A stretch of 39,461 bases of DNA from Myxococcales bacterium (GTDB taxonomy: Bacteria; Myxococcota; Myxococcia; Myxococcales; UBA5297). Under the pieces are notes generated by a model. That model did no database searches and was not told the DNA's origin. It was given only the letters and a program-made list of their open reading frames with translations. Location: assembly GCA_031262165.1 (NCBI GenBank), contig JAISIF010000172.1, positions 1 through 39,461 on the forward strand, written 5' to 3'. Shown piece after piece: positions 1 to 7,945 of this stretch; the stretch's first letter is position 1; each line of letters starts with the position of its first letter. The position numbers and the translations under genes were made by a program.

Positions 1-747
1 CATGGCTCGTTAATTCGAGCCAAGTGAATTGAAACCGAGAGGCGCAGTTAGAGGAAAACCGACGGGGCCCATCTTGGCTCGTTAATTCGAGCCAAGTGAA
101 TTGAAACGATGAGCTCGTCATCGCTCGTGACCACCCACGAGATCTTGGCTCGTTAATTCGAGCCAAGTGAATTGAAACTTCTGGCTTGCTTCCGAGATCG
201 ACCTTGCCATCATCTTGGCTCGTTAATTCGAGCCAAGTGAATTGAAACACCGGTGCTCGGCTACGCCATGGCTGCTGCCGTTGAATCTTGGCTCGTTAAT
301 TCGAGCCAAGTGAATTGAAACACCCTCACGGGTGACTATGCCACGAACCCCGTTCCGATCTTGGCTCGTTAATTCGAGCCAAGTGAATTGAAACTGGCAC
401 GTTCTGCCGCCGCAATTGCTCTTCCATAATCTTGGCTCGTTAATTCGAGCCAAGTGAATTGAAACACCGACTCGTGCGTGGCGCTCTACGCGGAGCGCAT
501 CTTGGCTCGTTAATTCGAGCCAAGTGAATTGAAACCACGGGCAGAGCGGCCATGTAGTGATCGTGAGATATCTTGGCTCGTTAATTCGAGCCAAGTGAAT
601 TGAAACGACCCCAGTGTCTTCGGCCATCTTTCGAGTGAGATCTTGGCTCGTTAATTCGAGCCAAGTGAATTGAAACGCGATCGATCCGATCTGCGCCTCC
701 CACGTCTGGAATCTTGGCTCGTTAATTCGAGCCAAGTGAATTGAAAC
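1..747 (+). CRISPR. CRISPR array, left segment (11 repeats)
   Basis: A 37-nt repeat recurs with start positions 71, 142, 212, 285, 358, 429, 499, 570, 640 and 711, plus a 35-nt partial copy at 1-35 cut by the window edge. Ten intact spacers of 33-36 nt lie between them, all different. Each repeat has a strong hairpin: arms CTTGGCTCG and CGAGCCAAG around TTAATT. It ends in ATTGAAAC, the form usually seen as the 8-nt 5' handle of crRNAs, so transcription is inferred to run left to right with the leader beyond position 1. The partial first copy has A at position 2 where the others have T. No cas gene is in the window, so the system type cannot be fixed. Confidence 0.98.
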
Positions 748-753
748 CACCGT
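748..753 (+). other. Left fragment of the spacer split by the prophage
   Basis: Six bases (CACCGT) follow the last left repeat before the prophage begins. Joined to 38234-38261 they give a 34-nt spacer, matching the length of its neighbours. Confidence 0.9.
749..753. repeat. Target-site duplication, left copy (ACCGT)
   Basis: ACCGT directly abuts the left prophage end and recurs exactly at 38229-38233 beyond the right end. A 5-bp duplication is the Mu-family hallmark, and ACCGT fits the known Mu target preference N-Y-(G/C)-R-N. Confidence 0.93.
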
Positions 754-780
754 TGTAGAACGCAAAATGGTTTGAGACCA
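754..780 (+). repeat. Prophage terminal inverted repeat, tail-fibre end
   Basis: It begins TGTAGAACGCAAAATGG and continues TTTGAGACCA. The reverse complement of 38202-38228 matches it at 24 of 27 positions, differing only at positions 4, 5 and 13. The TG start is typical of Mu-family ends. Confidence 0.9.
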
Positions 781-795
781 AAAGTTGAGACCAAT
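768..795 (+). promoter_or_regulatory. Putative transposase binding sites, attR-like end
   Basis: TGGTTTGAGACCA at 768-780 is followed at once by a second, weaker copy with core TTGAGACCA at 785-793. The same motif occurs inverted at 38202-38214 and 38066-38078. Two closely spaced sites here, against widely spaced ones at the other end, resemble the asymmetry of Mu attR and attL. Confidence 0.65.
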
Positions 796-804
796 TTTTA
801 TGCA

Positions 805-841
805 AAAACACCCCGCCAACATGCCGTTGACGGGGTGTTTT
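805..841. terminator. Bidirectional terminator at the prophage edge
   Basis: Arms AAAACACCCCG (805-815) and CGGGGTGTTTT (831-841) form an 11-bp stem, with a small CAAC/GTTG stem inside the loop. On the minus strand it is followed by a T run and would end the late structural transcript after the last gene. On the plus strand it also ends in four Ts, so it could stop transcripts entering from the left CRISPR segment. Confidence 0.85.
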
Positions 842-864
842 AGATCGAGCGTGTTCAGTGGTTT

Positions 865-1485
865 TCAGGCGGTTGGGGATAGATTGATGTCGCCGCCCTT
901 TTCGACCGCTGCCGCGACGTGTTCCCGGACGAGCGCCAGGATCGTCTTCTTGTCGGCCTCTGAGAGGCCCAGGAAGGGCCTGGCAGGCAGCGACACCTCA
1001 TGGGCCGAGATGGTGAAGGTGAATGTCTTTTCGACGACGTGTTTGGCGGTGTTGGACTTCTTCACGAAGCGGCCTTTGGTCTTGCCCTTGGTGCCGAACT
1101 TCACCGTCTGGGTTCGGGTTTGAGCGGGAATCTTGAGTGTCCACCCGAACTGATGTGCAGCGGCGCGCTTGTCGTTGGTGCCGACGAAGGCCGTGTCGCC
1201 CGCGATTTGATAGCGGATAGAGCCCATGAGGTTGCCGTGGTCGATGAGCGGGGTCGCCTTGTTCTCGCCATGCTTGCGCTGAATGGTCTTCTTCCGGAGC
1301 GGAGTCCATTTCTGGCCATCTGGGCCCGTGCTGGTGTCGAAGCGCTTTCGCACAGACTTCTGCATGGCCTCGCCGATAGACCGGAGCAGAGCGTCCCTCT
1401 GCTCGACCGACTTCTGGAGTGCTTCCAGTTTTCGGAAGAGCTGCTGTCCGACGGCGACATTGCCTTTGACGACTTCACCACTCAT
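865..1485 (-). CDS. Virion morphogenesis protein, Mu gpG-like
   Basis: This 206-aa protein resembles the phage virion morphogenesis (Mu gpG / tail S) family. The features are an early helical segment, then a basic region with GPDGQKWTPL and a LIDHGNLMGSI stretch, followed by an AAAHQFG motif and the C-terminal LPARPFLGLSE typical of the family. The ATG at 1485 is chosen because it has GAGGT upstream and lies just after the tail-fibre stop; the reading frame stays open further upstream. In Mu the G gene follows the F head gene, whereas here it is the last gene of the late region. Its role is probably in head-tail joining or tail completion. Confidence 0.82.
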   Translation of the reverse strand: MSGEVVKGNVAVGQQLFRKLEALQKSVEQRDALLRSIGEAMQKSVRKRFDTSTGPDGQKWTPLRKKTIQRKHGENKATPLIDHGNLMGSIRYQIAGDTAFVGTNDKRAAAHQFGWTLKIPAQTRTQTVKFGTKGKTKGRFVKKSNTAKHVVEKTFTFTISAHEVSLPARPFLGLSEADKKTILALVREHVAAAVEKGGDINLSPTA

Positions 1486-1492
1486 GGCGACC

Positions 1493-2923
1493 TCAGGACA
1501 GCTTTGTGGTGGCCCAGAGGACGTTCGGACCATTCTCCCAGGCGAGCCGCCTGCCATCGCTGAGGAGGGCGATCGGGACGATGTGGTTTCCGACTAGCGA
1601 GCGGACGAGCGGCGCATAGATAGGATCGGTCATCGCCCAAGAGACGCCGCGGATGGCTACGAGCACCAGGCTATCGGTGACGCTGGCGATGGTCCCCGGG
1701 AAGGCGCCAAAGGCAACCGCACTAAGCCCAGCAGTGAGGGCGCCAGGCGAGACCTCCCAGGCCCTGACCAGAGAGAAGGTGCCGTCAGGTGTGGGGGCAT
1801 AGAAGGCCAGGCCTGTGAAATCCGTTTTAAAGGCCAAGCAATAAGGGTTTCCCTGAAAACGGAAGACATCCAGGACATGATGACCGGGCGGGACGTTGAC
1901 ATCGGCAACGAGACCAGAGGTTGGGCGGATGAGCGCGCACATCTGTTGATCCTCGGAGATGAGACGAAGGACCAAGAGGGTGACAGCGCTGTCCGGCGCG
2001 TAAGCCCAGCGGAGTTTAATGGGCCCGCCAATCGTGAAGAAATCCGATGCCCCTTGCACCGGGGAACCGAGACCGGTGGTGGTGCGCGCGCCACTCCAGC
2101 CGGGCGAGACGCCTGGTTTGGTCCGAGCCATGGTCAGGGCGGATAGACCCGCAGGGGTGTATGCAGCGAACGCGAGGTGATCTGAATCGATCGCAATCGC
2201 ACAGATTGTCTCAGGTGCCCGTGCAAAGCCGCCGTAGATGAGCTCCCAATCGCCGGTCGGTTTGATCCTGCCCAGAGAGATGCCGCCAGACGAAAGATCG
2301 GCGTTCGCGGCGACGGCCAAGACGAGATCGCCGGTGGCAGAGTCGAAGGCTCCGGCAAAGGACGAGCTTGGCGCGACGGCGATACCTGAGAGGCCTGCCA
2401 GTGAGATGGTTTTGGTGGAAACCGCGCCAGCCACACCGTCCTGGAGCTCGAAGGTCCACAGAGTGACGCTGCCAGTCGCTAACTGGGCGATGGAGACAGT
2501 CGAGTCGCGGGCGATCATCCAGGTGTTATCGATACTGAAGGTGGTATCGAGATCCACGAGCTCGGAGCAATGGTTGCCGACGACGAGCCGAAGCTTACCG
2601 TTGAGCGGCAAGAGCAGCACACCAGAGATACACTCGCAGCTGGCAGCGACATTGGAGACGAGCTCACCATCGACGACCTCGGTATAATCACCGAATCCCA
2701 GCGGTGGCTTGTTCAGGCGCTGCCAGAGCTTGAGGATCTGTGCATCGTCCGCCGAGTCGAGTGTCACCCCGGACTTTTCGAGCAGGTTGGCGAGCTCCTC
2801 CTGAACGACATTCGCCCACCGCGCAGTCATGATGGTTGCCGGACGTCCCGCCTGAGGGTTGCCGTCGGTGAAGAGGTTGCGGCCATTGGCCTGGATTGCT
2901 GTCATGTGATTGATGCGCTGCAT
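1493..2923 (-). CDS. Tail fibre / receptor-binding protein
   Basis: The 476-aa product begins with a segment typical of phage tail fibres: NLFTDGNP, then an ATIMTARWANVVQEELANLL-like stretch that anchors to the baseplate. The rest is glycine-, serine- and valine-rich beta sequence without a recognisable enzyme motif, probably the receptor-contacting shaft and tip. The start at 2923 has AGGAG seven bases upstream and overlaps the end of the preceding tail gene. No fibre-assembly chaperone or invertible fibre cassette follows, unlike Mu. Confidence 0.85.
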   Translation of the reverse strand: MQRINHMTAIQANGRNLFTDGNPQAGRPATIMTARWANVVQEELANLLEKSGVTLDSADDAQILKLWQRLNKPPLGFGDYTEVVDGELVSNVAASCECISGVLLLPLNGKLRLVVGNHCSELVDLDTTFSIDNTWMIARDSTVSIAQLATGSVTLWTFELQDGVAGAVSTKTISLAGLSGIAVAPSSSFAGAFDSATGDLVLAVAANADLSSGGISLGRIKPTGDWELIYGGFARAPETICAIAIDSDHLAFAAYTPAGLSALTMARTKPGVSPGWSGARTTTGLGSPVQGASDFFTIGGPIKLRWAYAPDSAVTLLVLRLISEDQQMCALIRPTSGLVADVNVPPGHHVLDVFRFQGNPYCLAFKTDFTGLAFYAPTPDGTFSLVRAWEVSPGALTAGLSAVAFGAFPGTIASVTDSLVLVAIRGVSWAMTDPIYAPLVRSLVGNHIVPIALLSDGRRLAWENGPNVLWATTKLS

Positions 2924-3807
2924 GAGGGCTCCTGGCTGGTGACGTTGAGGTTGAGGAGGGAGGCTCGGTTCGCTGAGCCCGGGCGCTGGACGTAGACCCG
3001 GAGGGCACACCAGGGCGGGAAGGTCCGGCGAATCCAGTTCCAGAGTGGCGCGGCAGAACGTCGGGCCTGGTTGGCAGTCCAAGGGTCGGCTTGGATCGAG
3101 TAGGTGGTGATGAAGGTGGCCTCGATGAGGAAGCGCCAGTCCTCCCCGCAGAGCGGGCTACCAACGGCCGCGTGGCCGACCTTGAATGGCGCGCGGGTTG
3201 TGAACACGACATCGGAGAATCCCGTGACGACCTCACGAGGGCCGCCTGGCGCACCTGCATCGACGTAGCGATAGACGACGGCCTGGAAGGCGCGGCGGCG
3301 GAGCTCGTCGAGTGTGAACGGCGCGTCGTCGAGGAGATGGTCGATGACGGCCCGCGCGCGGCGCGATTCGAGGGATGGGTGGGTCGAAGCGACGCCTAGG
3401 GCGGCGAGCTCGGCCTCGATGCGCTGGGTCTCGGCAAAGTCGAACGCCTCGGCGTCGGGATCGAGGCGCGTCGCCCGCTCCCAATCCTCAAGGAGCTCAC
3501 CGGGCTGACCCGGCAGGAGCTGACGGACGAGTGAACGAACGACTTTGGCAGGCCTGGATAGGTCACGGGCAAGCGAGTCAACCACAGCCCTGAGGCGCGT
3601 CCCATCTGGCGCTTCGAAGACCCTGCCTGGCGGCAGGAGCGCCAGCGCAGCGGACAACAGGGCGGCATCCGAGACATCGATGTCCCCGTCCGCGCGGAGG
3701 GTGAGTGTTGGACCAGTGGCGCGCGCACGGACAGAGACGCGGAGTTTTGCACTCGTCGCGCTTATAGAACCCAGAGCGAGCCCGCCGAGCAGGGAGAAGA
3801 AGGCCAT
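2902..3807 (-). CDS. Tail protein, Mu gp48 / YmfQ-like (DUF2313)
   Basis: The protein has 301 aa. Residues about 57-115 contain LLPPGRVFEAPDGTRLRAV and LLPGQPGELLEDWER, the signature of the gp48/YmfQ family, which lies between baseplate gp47 and the fibre in Mu-like phages. The N-terminus is a short hydrophobic glycine-rich stretch, and the C-terminal third is extended compared with typical members. The start overlaps the stop of the upstream gene as TGATG. It probably links the baseplate wedge to the tail fibre. Confidence 0.72.
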   Translation of the reverse strand: MAFFSLLGGLALGSISATSAKLRVSVRARATGPTLTLRADGDIDVSDAALLSAALALLPPGRVFEAPDGTRLRAVVDSLARDLSRPAKVVRSLVRQLLPGQPGELLEDWERATRLDPDAEAFDFAETQRIEAELAALGVASTHPSLESRRARAVIDHLLDDAPFTLDELRRRAFQAVVYRYVDAGAPGGPREVVTGFSDVVFTTRAPFKVGHAAVGSPLCGEDWRFLIEATFITTYSIQADPWTANQARRSAAPLWNWIRRTFPPWCALRVYVQRPGSANRASLLNLNVTSQEPSCSASIT

Positions 3808-4223
3808 CAGACCACCCCGACGCGCAGGGCGAGGGCTGGGAACTGGAGTTCATCTCCAGCGACAAAGGATCGCGCGACCTCGGCGCCGTGGGAATCCACG
3901 AACGGCCCCCAGAAGATGGGCTGTTCGACATCCACGGCGACCCATCCAACAACACTTGGGAGGTCTTGCAGGAGGGTCCCGAAGGAGACTGGGTCCTGGT
4001 TGGCGCGGATCTGGGCGTTCGAACCGGGGTCGGTGACGCCGACCCAAGCATCCACGGTCGGCGCGGCACCGGGGTCGAAGGACTCCACAGGGACCGCTTG
4101 AAGAGAATCGATGCTGATCGATTCAGATGAGGGCCAAGAGGTCAGGAGCCGAATGGCGAGGGTTTGGCTGACGAGGGCATTGACGGCGCGGACCGCGCCT
4201 CCAGTGAAGAATCCCGAGGACAT
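3807..4223 (-). CDS. Conserved tail/baseplate-region protein, unknown function
   Basis: This 138-aa acidic protein lies between the baseplate J-like gene and the gp48-like gene and is translationally coupled to the latter (TGATG). It is rich in valine, alanine and proline, with short beta-like segments and no catalytic motif or membrane segment. Its position argues for a small baseplate or fibre-attachment part. I do not recognise the family. Confidence 0.6.
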   Translation of the reverse strand: MSSGFFTGGAVRAVNALVSQTLAIRLLTSWPSSESISIDSLQAVPVESFDPGAAPTVDAWVGVTDPGSNAQIRANQDPVSFGTLLQDLPSVVGWVAVDVEQPIFWGPFVDSHGAEVARSFVAGDELQFPALALRVGVV

Positions 4224-4235
4224 GGCGGCTGCTCC

Positions 4236-5021
4236 TTAGTGGAGGGAGGTGAAGACGAGCTCCCCAAGCACAGGGAGCGCCCGCGCTGGGACCTGGAGAT
4301 CGGACCAAGGGCGGCGGACACGATGGTCGATGAGGCTCTGGACTGAGGCGATGACGCGGCGCAGGTGAGACCAGAGCAGATGCTCGCCGGGTTTGCGTTC
4401 GCGCAGGTAGAGCTTGAGCGCCTTGGTGACATCGGTCTGGACCGCCTCTGTGTTTGGCCAGAGGGCGAGCTCGACAGGGACAACGAACTCGGCGGGCGCG
4501 ATGGCGGTCTTGACGACGCCGGTCGGTGGCTTGGAGTCGAGGAGCGCCTGCACCGCCGGGAGGAGCACGACGGCATCGGCGCGGACGTAGTCGCCTGGTG
4601 GCGCGACTAGGACGCCGACGGTCCCGAGACCGTCCCAGCATGGCGCTGTCCAGGCGCGGTCAACCCCAGCGACCGAGCGCGCCCAGGTCACGAAGTCATC
4701 TTCGGTCCCGCCGCGCGGCGCGGCGCTGAAGGACAGGGTGACCCTGTAGCGCCAGGCGTCGATGTCCTCGCCCTCCTTGCGCGGGACGGCGCGCTGAGCC
4801 GCGTGCAGGGCGAGGAAATCCTCATCGGCGGTGGCTGGGAAGATCTGGGCCACGGCGTGTTCGAGGCCTCCCCAGACACCGTCCGCGAGCGCGGCGGACA
4901 TGTTGGTCAGGGCGTTTTCGGGCGTCTTGTCGAGGCGGGCAGCGGTAGAGCCGAGCTTTGTGGAAAGCGTGGATTGAGAGCGCGCGATGAGGCTCGCGAG
5001 CGCTGGCCTATCGAACGACAT
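4236..5021 (-). CDS. Baseplate protein, Mu gp47 / gpJ-like
   Basis: The protein is 261 aa from the ATG at 5021, which overlaps the end of the upstream gp46-like gene. It has the baseplate J-like layout: an N-terminal helix, AQRAVPRKEGEDIDAWRYRV, then a core with VAGVDRAWTAPCWDGLGTVGV and a DAVVLLPAVQALLDSKPPTG segment. Such proteins form the wedge of the contractile-tail baseplate. It is somewhat shorter than Mu gp47. The frame continues upstream to 5150, but that stretch is the shadow of the neighbouring gene. Confidence 0.85.
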   Translation of the reverse strand: MSFDRPALASLIARSQSTLSTKLGSTAARLDKTPENALTNMSAALADGVWGGLEHAVAQIFPATADEDFLALHAAQRAVPRKEGEDIDAWRYRVTLSFSAAPRGGTEDDFVTWARSVAGVDRAWTAPCWDGLGTVGVLVAPPGDYVRADAVVLLPAVQALLDSKPPTGVVKTAIAPAEFVVPVELALWPNTEAVQTDVTKALKLYLRERKPGEHLLWSHLRRVIASVQSLIDHRVRRPWSDLQVPARALPVLGELVFTSLH

Positions 5022-6306
5022 AGGAAGCCTCCCAGAGTTCACCGTAGAGACCAGCGGTGGCCGCAGGGCGGCGCACCTGGACAGAGAGCTCGATGCGTTG
5101 GTCGTCCACGGCATCGACTGCCGTGGCAGAGACAGAGACCTGGGCAGCAATGCCGCGCACCGTCAGCCATTGAAGGGCGGCCGCCGCGCGCTGCTCGACG
5201 AGCTGAGCCGCCTCTGGAGTGACGCCTTCTTGTTCGAGCGCCCAGAGCGTGGAGCCCCACGGCGAGTCAGAGAAGGCGTCGGCCCAGTAGCCACGCCGGT
5301 CGTCGATGCCCCGGTGGCGTGCTTCGTCAGCGCCGATTCGAGCATCGCAGAAGAGTGAGATTTCAACGGAAGTAGCCAGCCCAGCATCCGTGGCGAGGTT
5401 GCCGCCAGAGAGGACGAGGTCGAACTCCTGTTCGTCGTTGTCGTGTGTGAGCAGGAGTGAGCCGCCAGAGCCAGACGTGCCATCGACGGGCGGCGGGGCA
5501 GGTGTCGGCTCTGGAGGGTCAGGTACCTCGACCATCGGAGGTGCGAGCGCATATGGGTGTTCCGATGGCAGCCGCGTCTGGAGGCCCCAAATCCAGGCGA
5601 GATACCCTTCGAGGCGCTGCTGATCGGCGAGCGGAAGCGACTCACGGAACGCAAGTAGCTCGGCAATGTCCTGGTCGGGATTGGGATAGGCGACGCCGGA
5701 ACTCAGGCCGACAAGCGGGTTCAGGGGCGCGGAAGCGGGGGTGCCGACCGACTGCCCGATGACAGAGGCGGATAAGGAACCACCATCGACCCGGAGCGCG
5801 GCGGTGCGCGAATCCCAATCATACGACCCCGTGACGACGCGCCAGACATCGGCGGCAGAGCCAGAGATGGTGGCAGATGTGACCGTGTCGCTCGCTGCGG
5901 CGCGCAGTCCATAGAGCTGAAGGCCCGATCCGTTCTGCCAGAGGCTCGTCACACCAGCATAGCGCCACTGGAAGATCGTCTTAATCCCTGAAAACGACCT
6001 TTGGCGCTGCACCAGTGCGACGGCCAGGCCGCTGCCTGACTGCATACCCTGCTCACCAAGGACGACGGAGCGGCCACGGGCGGTGGCCGACGACGAGAGG
6101 ACGCGCCGACCATTGAGCTCGTCGGTGGACCAGAAGTCGGACACGGTCGCCGAGGCATCCGCGTTGGGCACAAGCGGCTGGCCAGCGCGATTGTGCAGGA
6201 CGGTGATTCGACCCTGAGAATCGATCGGGTGCGGATCATCCCCTACGACCCACGCGATGATGCCCTGCTGATCGAGGTCGGCAGGCGTCCAGCGGCGCTG
6301 ACTCAT
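5008..6306 (-). CDS. LamG-like domain fused to baseplate protein gp46
   Basis: This 432-aa protein has two parts joined by a proline-rich linker (PDPPEPTPAPPPVDG, around residue 265). The C-terminal ~150 residues match the Mu gp46 baseplate family: EFDLVLSGGNLATDAGL, a VEISLFCDARI segment, GYWADAF and LQWLTVRGIA. The N-terminal ~250 residues look like a concanavalin/LamG-type lectin domain: a tryptophan- and glycine-rich beta fold ending in the characteristic LPLADQQRLEGYLAWIWGLQ. Usual gp46 proteins are about 140 aa. The extra domain may bind surface sugars. The start overlaps the upstream stop. Confidence 0.82.
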   Translation of the reverse strand: MSQRRWTPADLDQQGIIAWVVGDDPHPIDSQGRITVLHNRAGQPLVPNADASATVSDFWSTDELNGRRVLSSSATARGRSVVLGEQGMQSGSGLAVALVQRQRSFSGIKTIFQWRYAGVTSLWQNGSGLQLYGLRAAASDTVTSATISGSAADVWRVVTGSYDWDSRTAALRVDGGSLSASVIGQSVGTPASAPLNPLVGLSSGVAYPNPDQDIAELLAFRESLPLADQQRLEGYLAWIWGLQTRLPSEHPYALAPPMVEVPDPPEPTPAPPPVDGTSGSGGSLLLTHDNDEQEFDLVLSGGNLATDAGLATSVEISLFCDARIGADEARHRGIDDRRGYWADAFSDSPWGSTLWALEQEGVTPEAAQLVEQRAAAALQWLTVRGIAAQVSVSATAVDAVDDQRIELSVQVRRPAATAGLYGELWEASYVVR

Positions 6307-6911
6307 TTTGCCTTTACCTCCTCGGCGGCGACTTCAGCAGGCTGCCACGAGAGAGCGACTGGCGTTGTGCTGGTGAGCATCCCACTTGCCGCGCCTGTGC
6401 TCGGATCGATAGTCCCGGAGTAGGTGCCAGCGAAGCTGCCGACCCAGTCCTTCAGGGCGTCGAGGTCGGCTTTGATGGCGTCGTGCTCGGCTTTGACCAG
6501 GCTGGCGAGGGCGACAAAGTCGCTCGGTTCGGTGCCGATCTCGACCGTGCCGTTGTTCCGGCATTTCACGCGCAGCCCATGCTCACGCATCCAGAGGGCG
6601 ACCTCGCCGACATCGAGGCCGGTTGGCCTGTTCGAGGTGTCGTCCACAGCGATGGCGACGAGGTGCTCGCGCACGCCGCCGCAGGCGAGGCACACGGCCT
6701 CTGAGCCTGCCGGTGGCCTCGACGTGAGCCCATACTGCTGCACGCGATAGATGCCCTCGCGCTGCTCATCGGCGAGCAGGTCCAGGTCCACGCGCTGCGC
6801 GGCCTTGGAGTCGTCCGCGTCGTGCGAAAGCACGCCACGTGAGACGATGAGGCGGATGCGTCGAGACAGCGGGCCGAGGGTCCGGCGCAGGAGGTCGAGC
6901 GTCACGGCCAT
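6303..6911 (-). CDS. Baseplate spike/assembly protein, Mu gp45-like
   Basis: The product has 202 aa. The N-terminus (LGPLSRRIRLIVSRGVL) and the pattern QYGLTSRPPAGSEAV followed by a glycine-rich GGVREHLVAIAVDD match the Mu gp45 baseplate-spike (phage baseplate V) family. The C-terminal part should form the trimeric membrane-piercing needle. It lies between the hub protein and the gp46-like gene, as in Mu. The start overlaps the end of the hub gene. Confidence 0.85.
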   Translation of the reverse strand: MAVTLDLLRRTLGPLSRRIRLIVSRGVLSHDADDSKAAQRVDLDLLADEQREGIYRVQQYGLTSRPPAGSEAVCLACGGVREHLVAIAVDDTSNRPTGLDVGEVALWMREHGLRVKCRNNGTVEIGTEPSDFVALASLVKAEHDAIKADLDALKDWVGSFAGTYSGTIDPSTGAASGMLTSTTPVALSWQPAEVAAEEVKAK

Positions 6912-7945
6912 GTCGCGTTCTCCTTTTTCTTTTTGGAGACGGGCTCAGGCGAGAACGCCTCGACCGGGCAGAGCTCCAGCGTCGTCACCATGCCGCCGTC
7001 ATCGAGAGTGAGCTTGACCGACGCCACGAGCATCTCGGCGTCGATGCCCAGCCAGTCGTGCCTCACGTGGACGAGCGTGTTCGCGCGCCAGGCCTGGCCG
7101 TCGTGGCGCCAGCCAGGCACAGTCAGCGTCAAACGACTCCCGCGTCCAAGCCGAGAGCTGACCTCCCAGTTGGCGCGAGCCTTCAGGCCAGGGGAACCCT
7201 GCGCCGCGTCATCCATGATCACGAGCGGCCTGTAGCGCTTGACGTTCGGGTCCTCGGCCTTGACCTCGATCTGTGCCGCTGGCTTGCCGAAGAGGTCCTC
7301 GTCGTCGGCCTGCGACCGGACGCGCACCTCTGAGAAGCGCTCGGCCATCGAGAGCGAAAGGATGGCCGACTTGATGTTCACGCCCCGTTGAAGGGCAGTT
7401 TTTGCCCTGTTTGCGCCGATGGAGGCGATGACGAGGTCGCCTTCGGGCGACGAGAGCAGGAGCCGGCCGCGTTCACGGGCAGCCCTGGCGAGGCACTCCT
7501 GCACAGTCTCACCAGGCTCGATGGCAAATTTCGGGAAGGCCGCACCGACAGATCCAGCGACCTTCACCGCAATCTCGAACGGCTTGCACAGGTCAGCGGC
7601 GATCTGGTCGAGCGTGGAATTGCGCCACTGTGTGGGCTTATGGAGCGCCGCGCAGTCCACGAGGTCGCCCGTGCGCGAGCGGCCAGAGACGCCGAGTGAC
7701 CGATCGGGCGCTGACTCGGACATGTCGGAGTCGTCCACGAAGCCGGTCAGGACGACATCATCGTCGAGCTTCACCGTGCAGAGGTCACCTGGGCTCACGC
7801 GCAGCGTGCCGTCCGAGTCGAGGCATCGGTCCGAGTAGCCAAGTGAAAAGGTGGGCGCGAGCGCCTCGATGGAGTCGATGATCTCGACGCTCTTCCAGCC
7901 GGTCAGGACCCTGTTCCAGACGTGGAGCTTCAGGAGGTCAGGCAT
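6902..7945 (-). CDS. Baseplate hub protein, Mu gpP (gp44)-like
   Basis: This 347-aa protein shows the hub architecture: a split beta domain (residues 1-90, WKSVEIIDSIEALAPTFSLG), an insertion with LDQIAADLCKPFEI, and a glycine-rich C-terminal half ending in a VHVRHDWLGIDAEMLVASVK segment typical of the family. It should sit at the centre of the baseplate and hold the spike. It overlaps both neighbouring genes by a few bases. The lysine-rich tail KKKKENATWP is unusual but small. Confidence 0.85.
   Translation of the reverse strand: MPDLLKLHVWNRVLTGWKSVEIIDSIEALAPTFSLGYSDRCLDSDGTLRVSPGDLCTVKLDDDVVLTGFVDDSDMSESAPDRSLGVSGRSRTGDLVDCAALHKPTQWRNSTLDQIAADLCKPFEIAVKVAGSVGAAFPKFAIEPGETVQECLARAARERGRLLLSSPEGDLVIASIGANRAKTALQRGVNIKSAILSLSMAERFSEVRVRSQADDEDLFGKPAAQIEVKAEDPNVKRYRPLVIMDDAAQGSPGLKARANWEVSSRLGRGSRLTLTVPGWRHDGQAWRANTLVHVRHDWLGIDAEMLVASVKLTLDDGGMVTTLELCPVEAFSPEPVSKKKKENATWP

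Noticed and set aside
768-780. Placing the prophage ends at the TGGTTTGAGACCA motif
   Set aside because: The flanks of that motif give no target duplication. Extending to the TG at 754 and the CA at 38228 gives both a longer inverted repeat and a perfect 5-bp duplication.
223-822. Long open frame on the minus strand across the left array
   Set aside because: It is the translated CRISPR repeat (SIHLARINEPR / FQFTWLELTSQD units) and not a gene. The same applies to frames over 38172-39430.
1000-1563. Plus-strand frame of 187 aa opposite the G-like gene
   Set aside because: It is a shadow of the minus-strand gene in high-GC DNA, without ribosome site or recognisable sequence. Many similar plus-strand frames between 1 and 35 kb were left out for the same reason.
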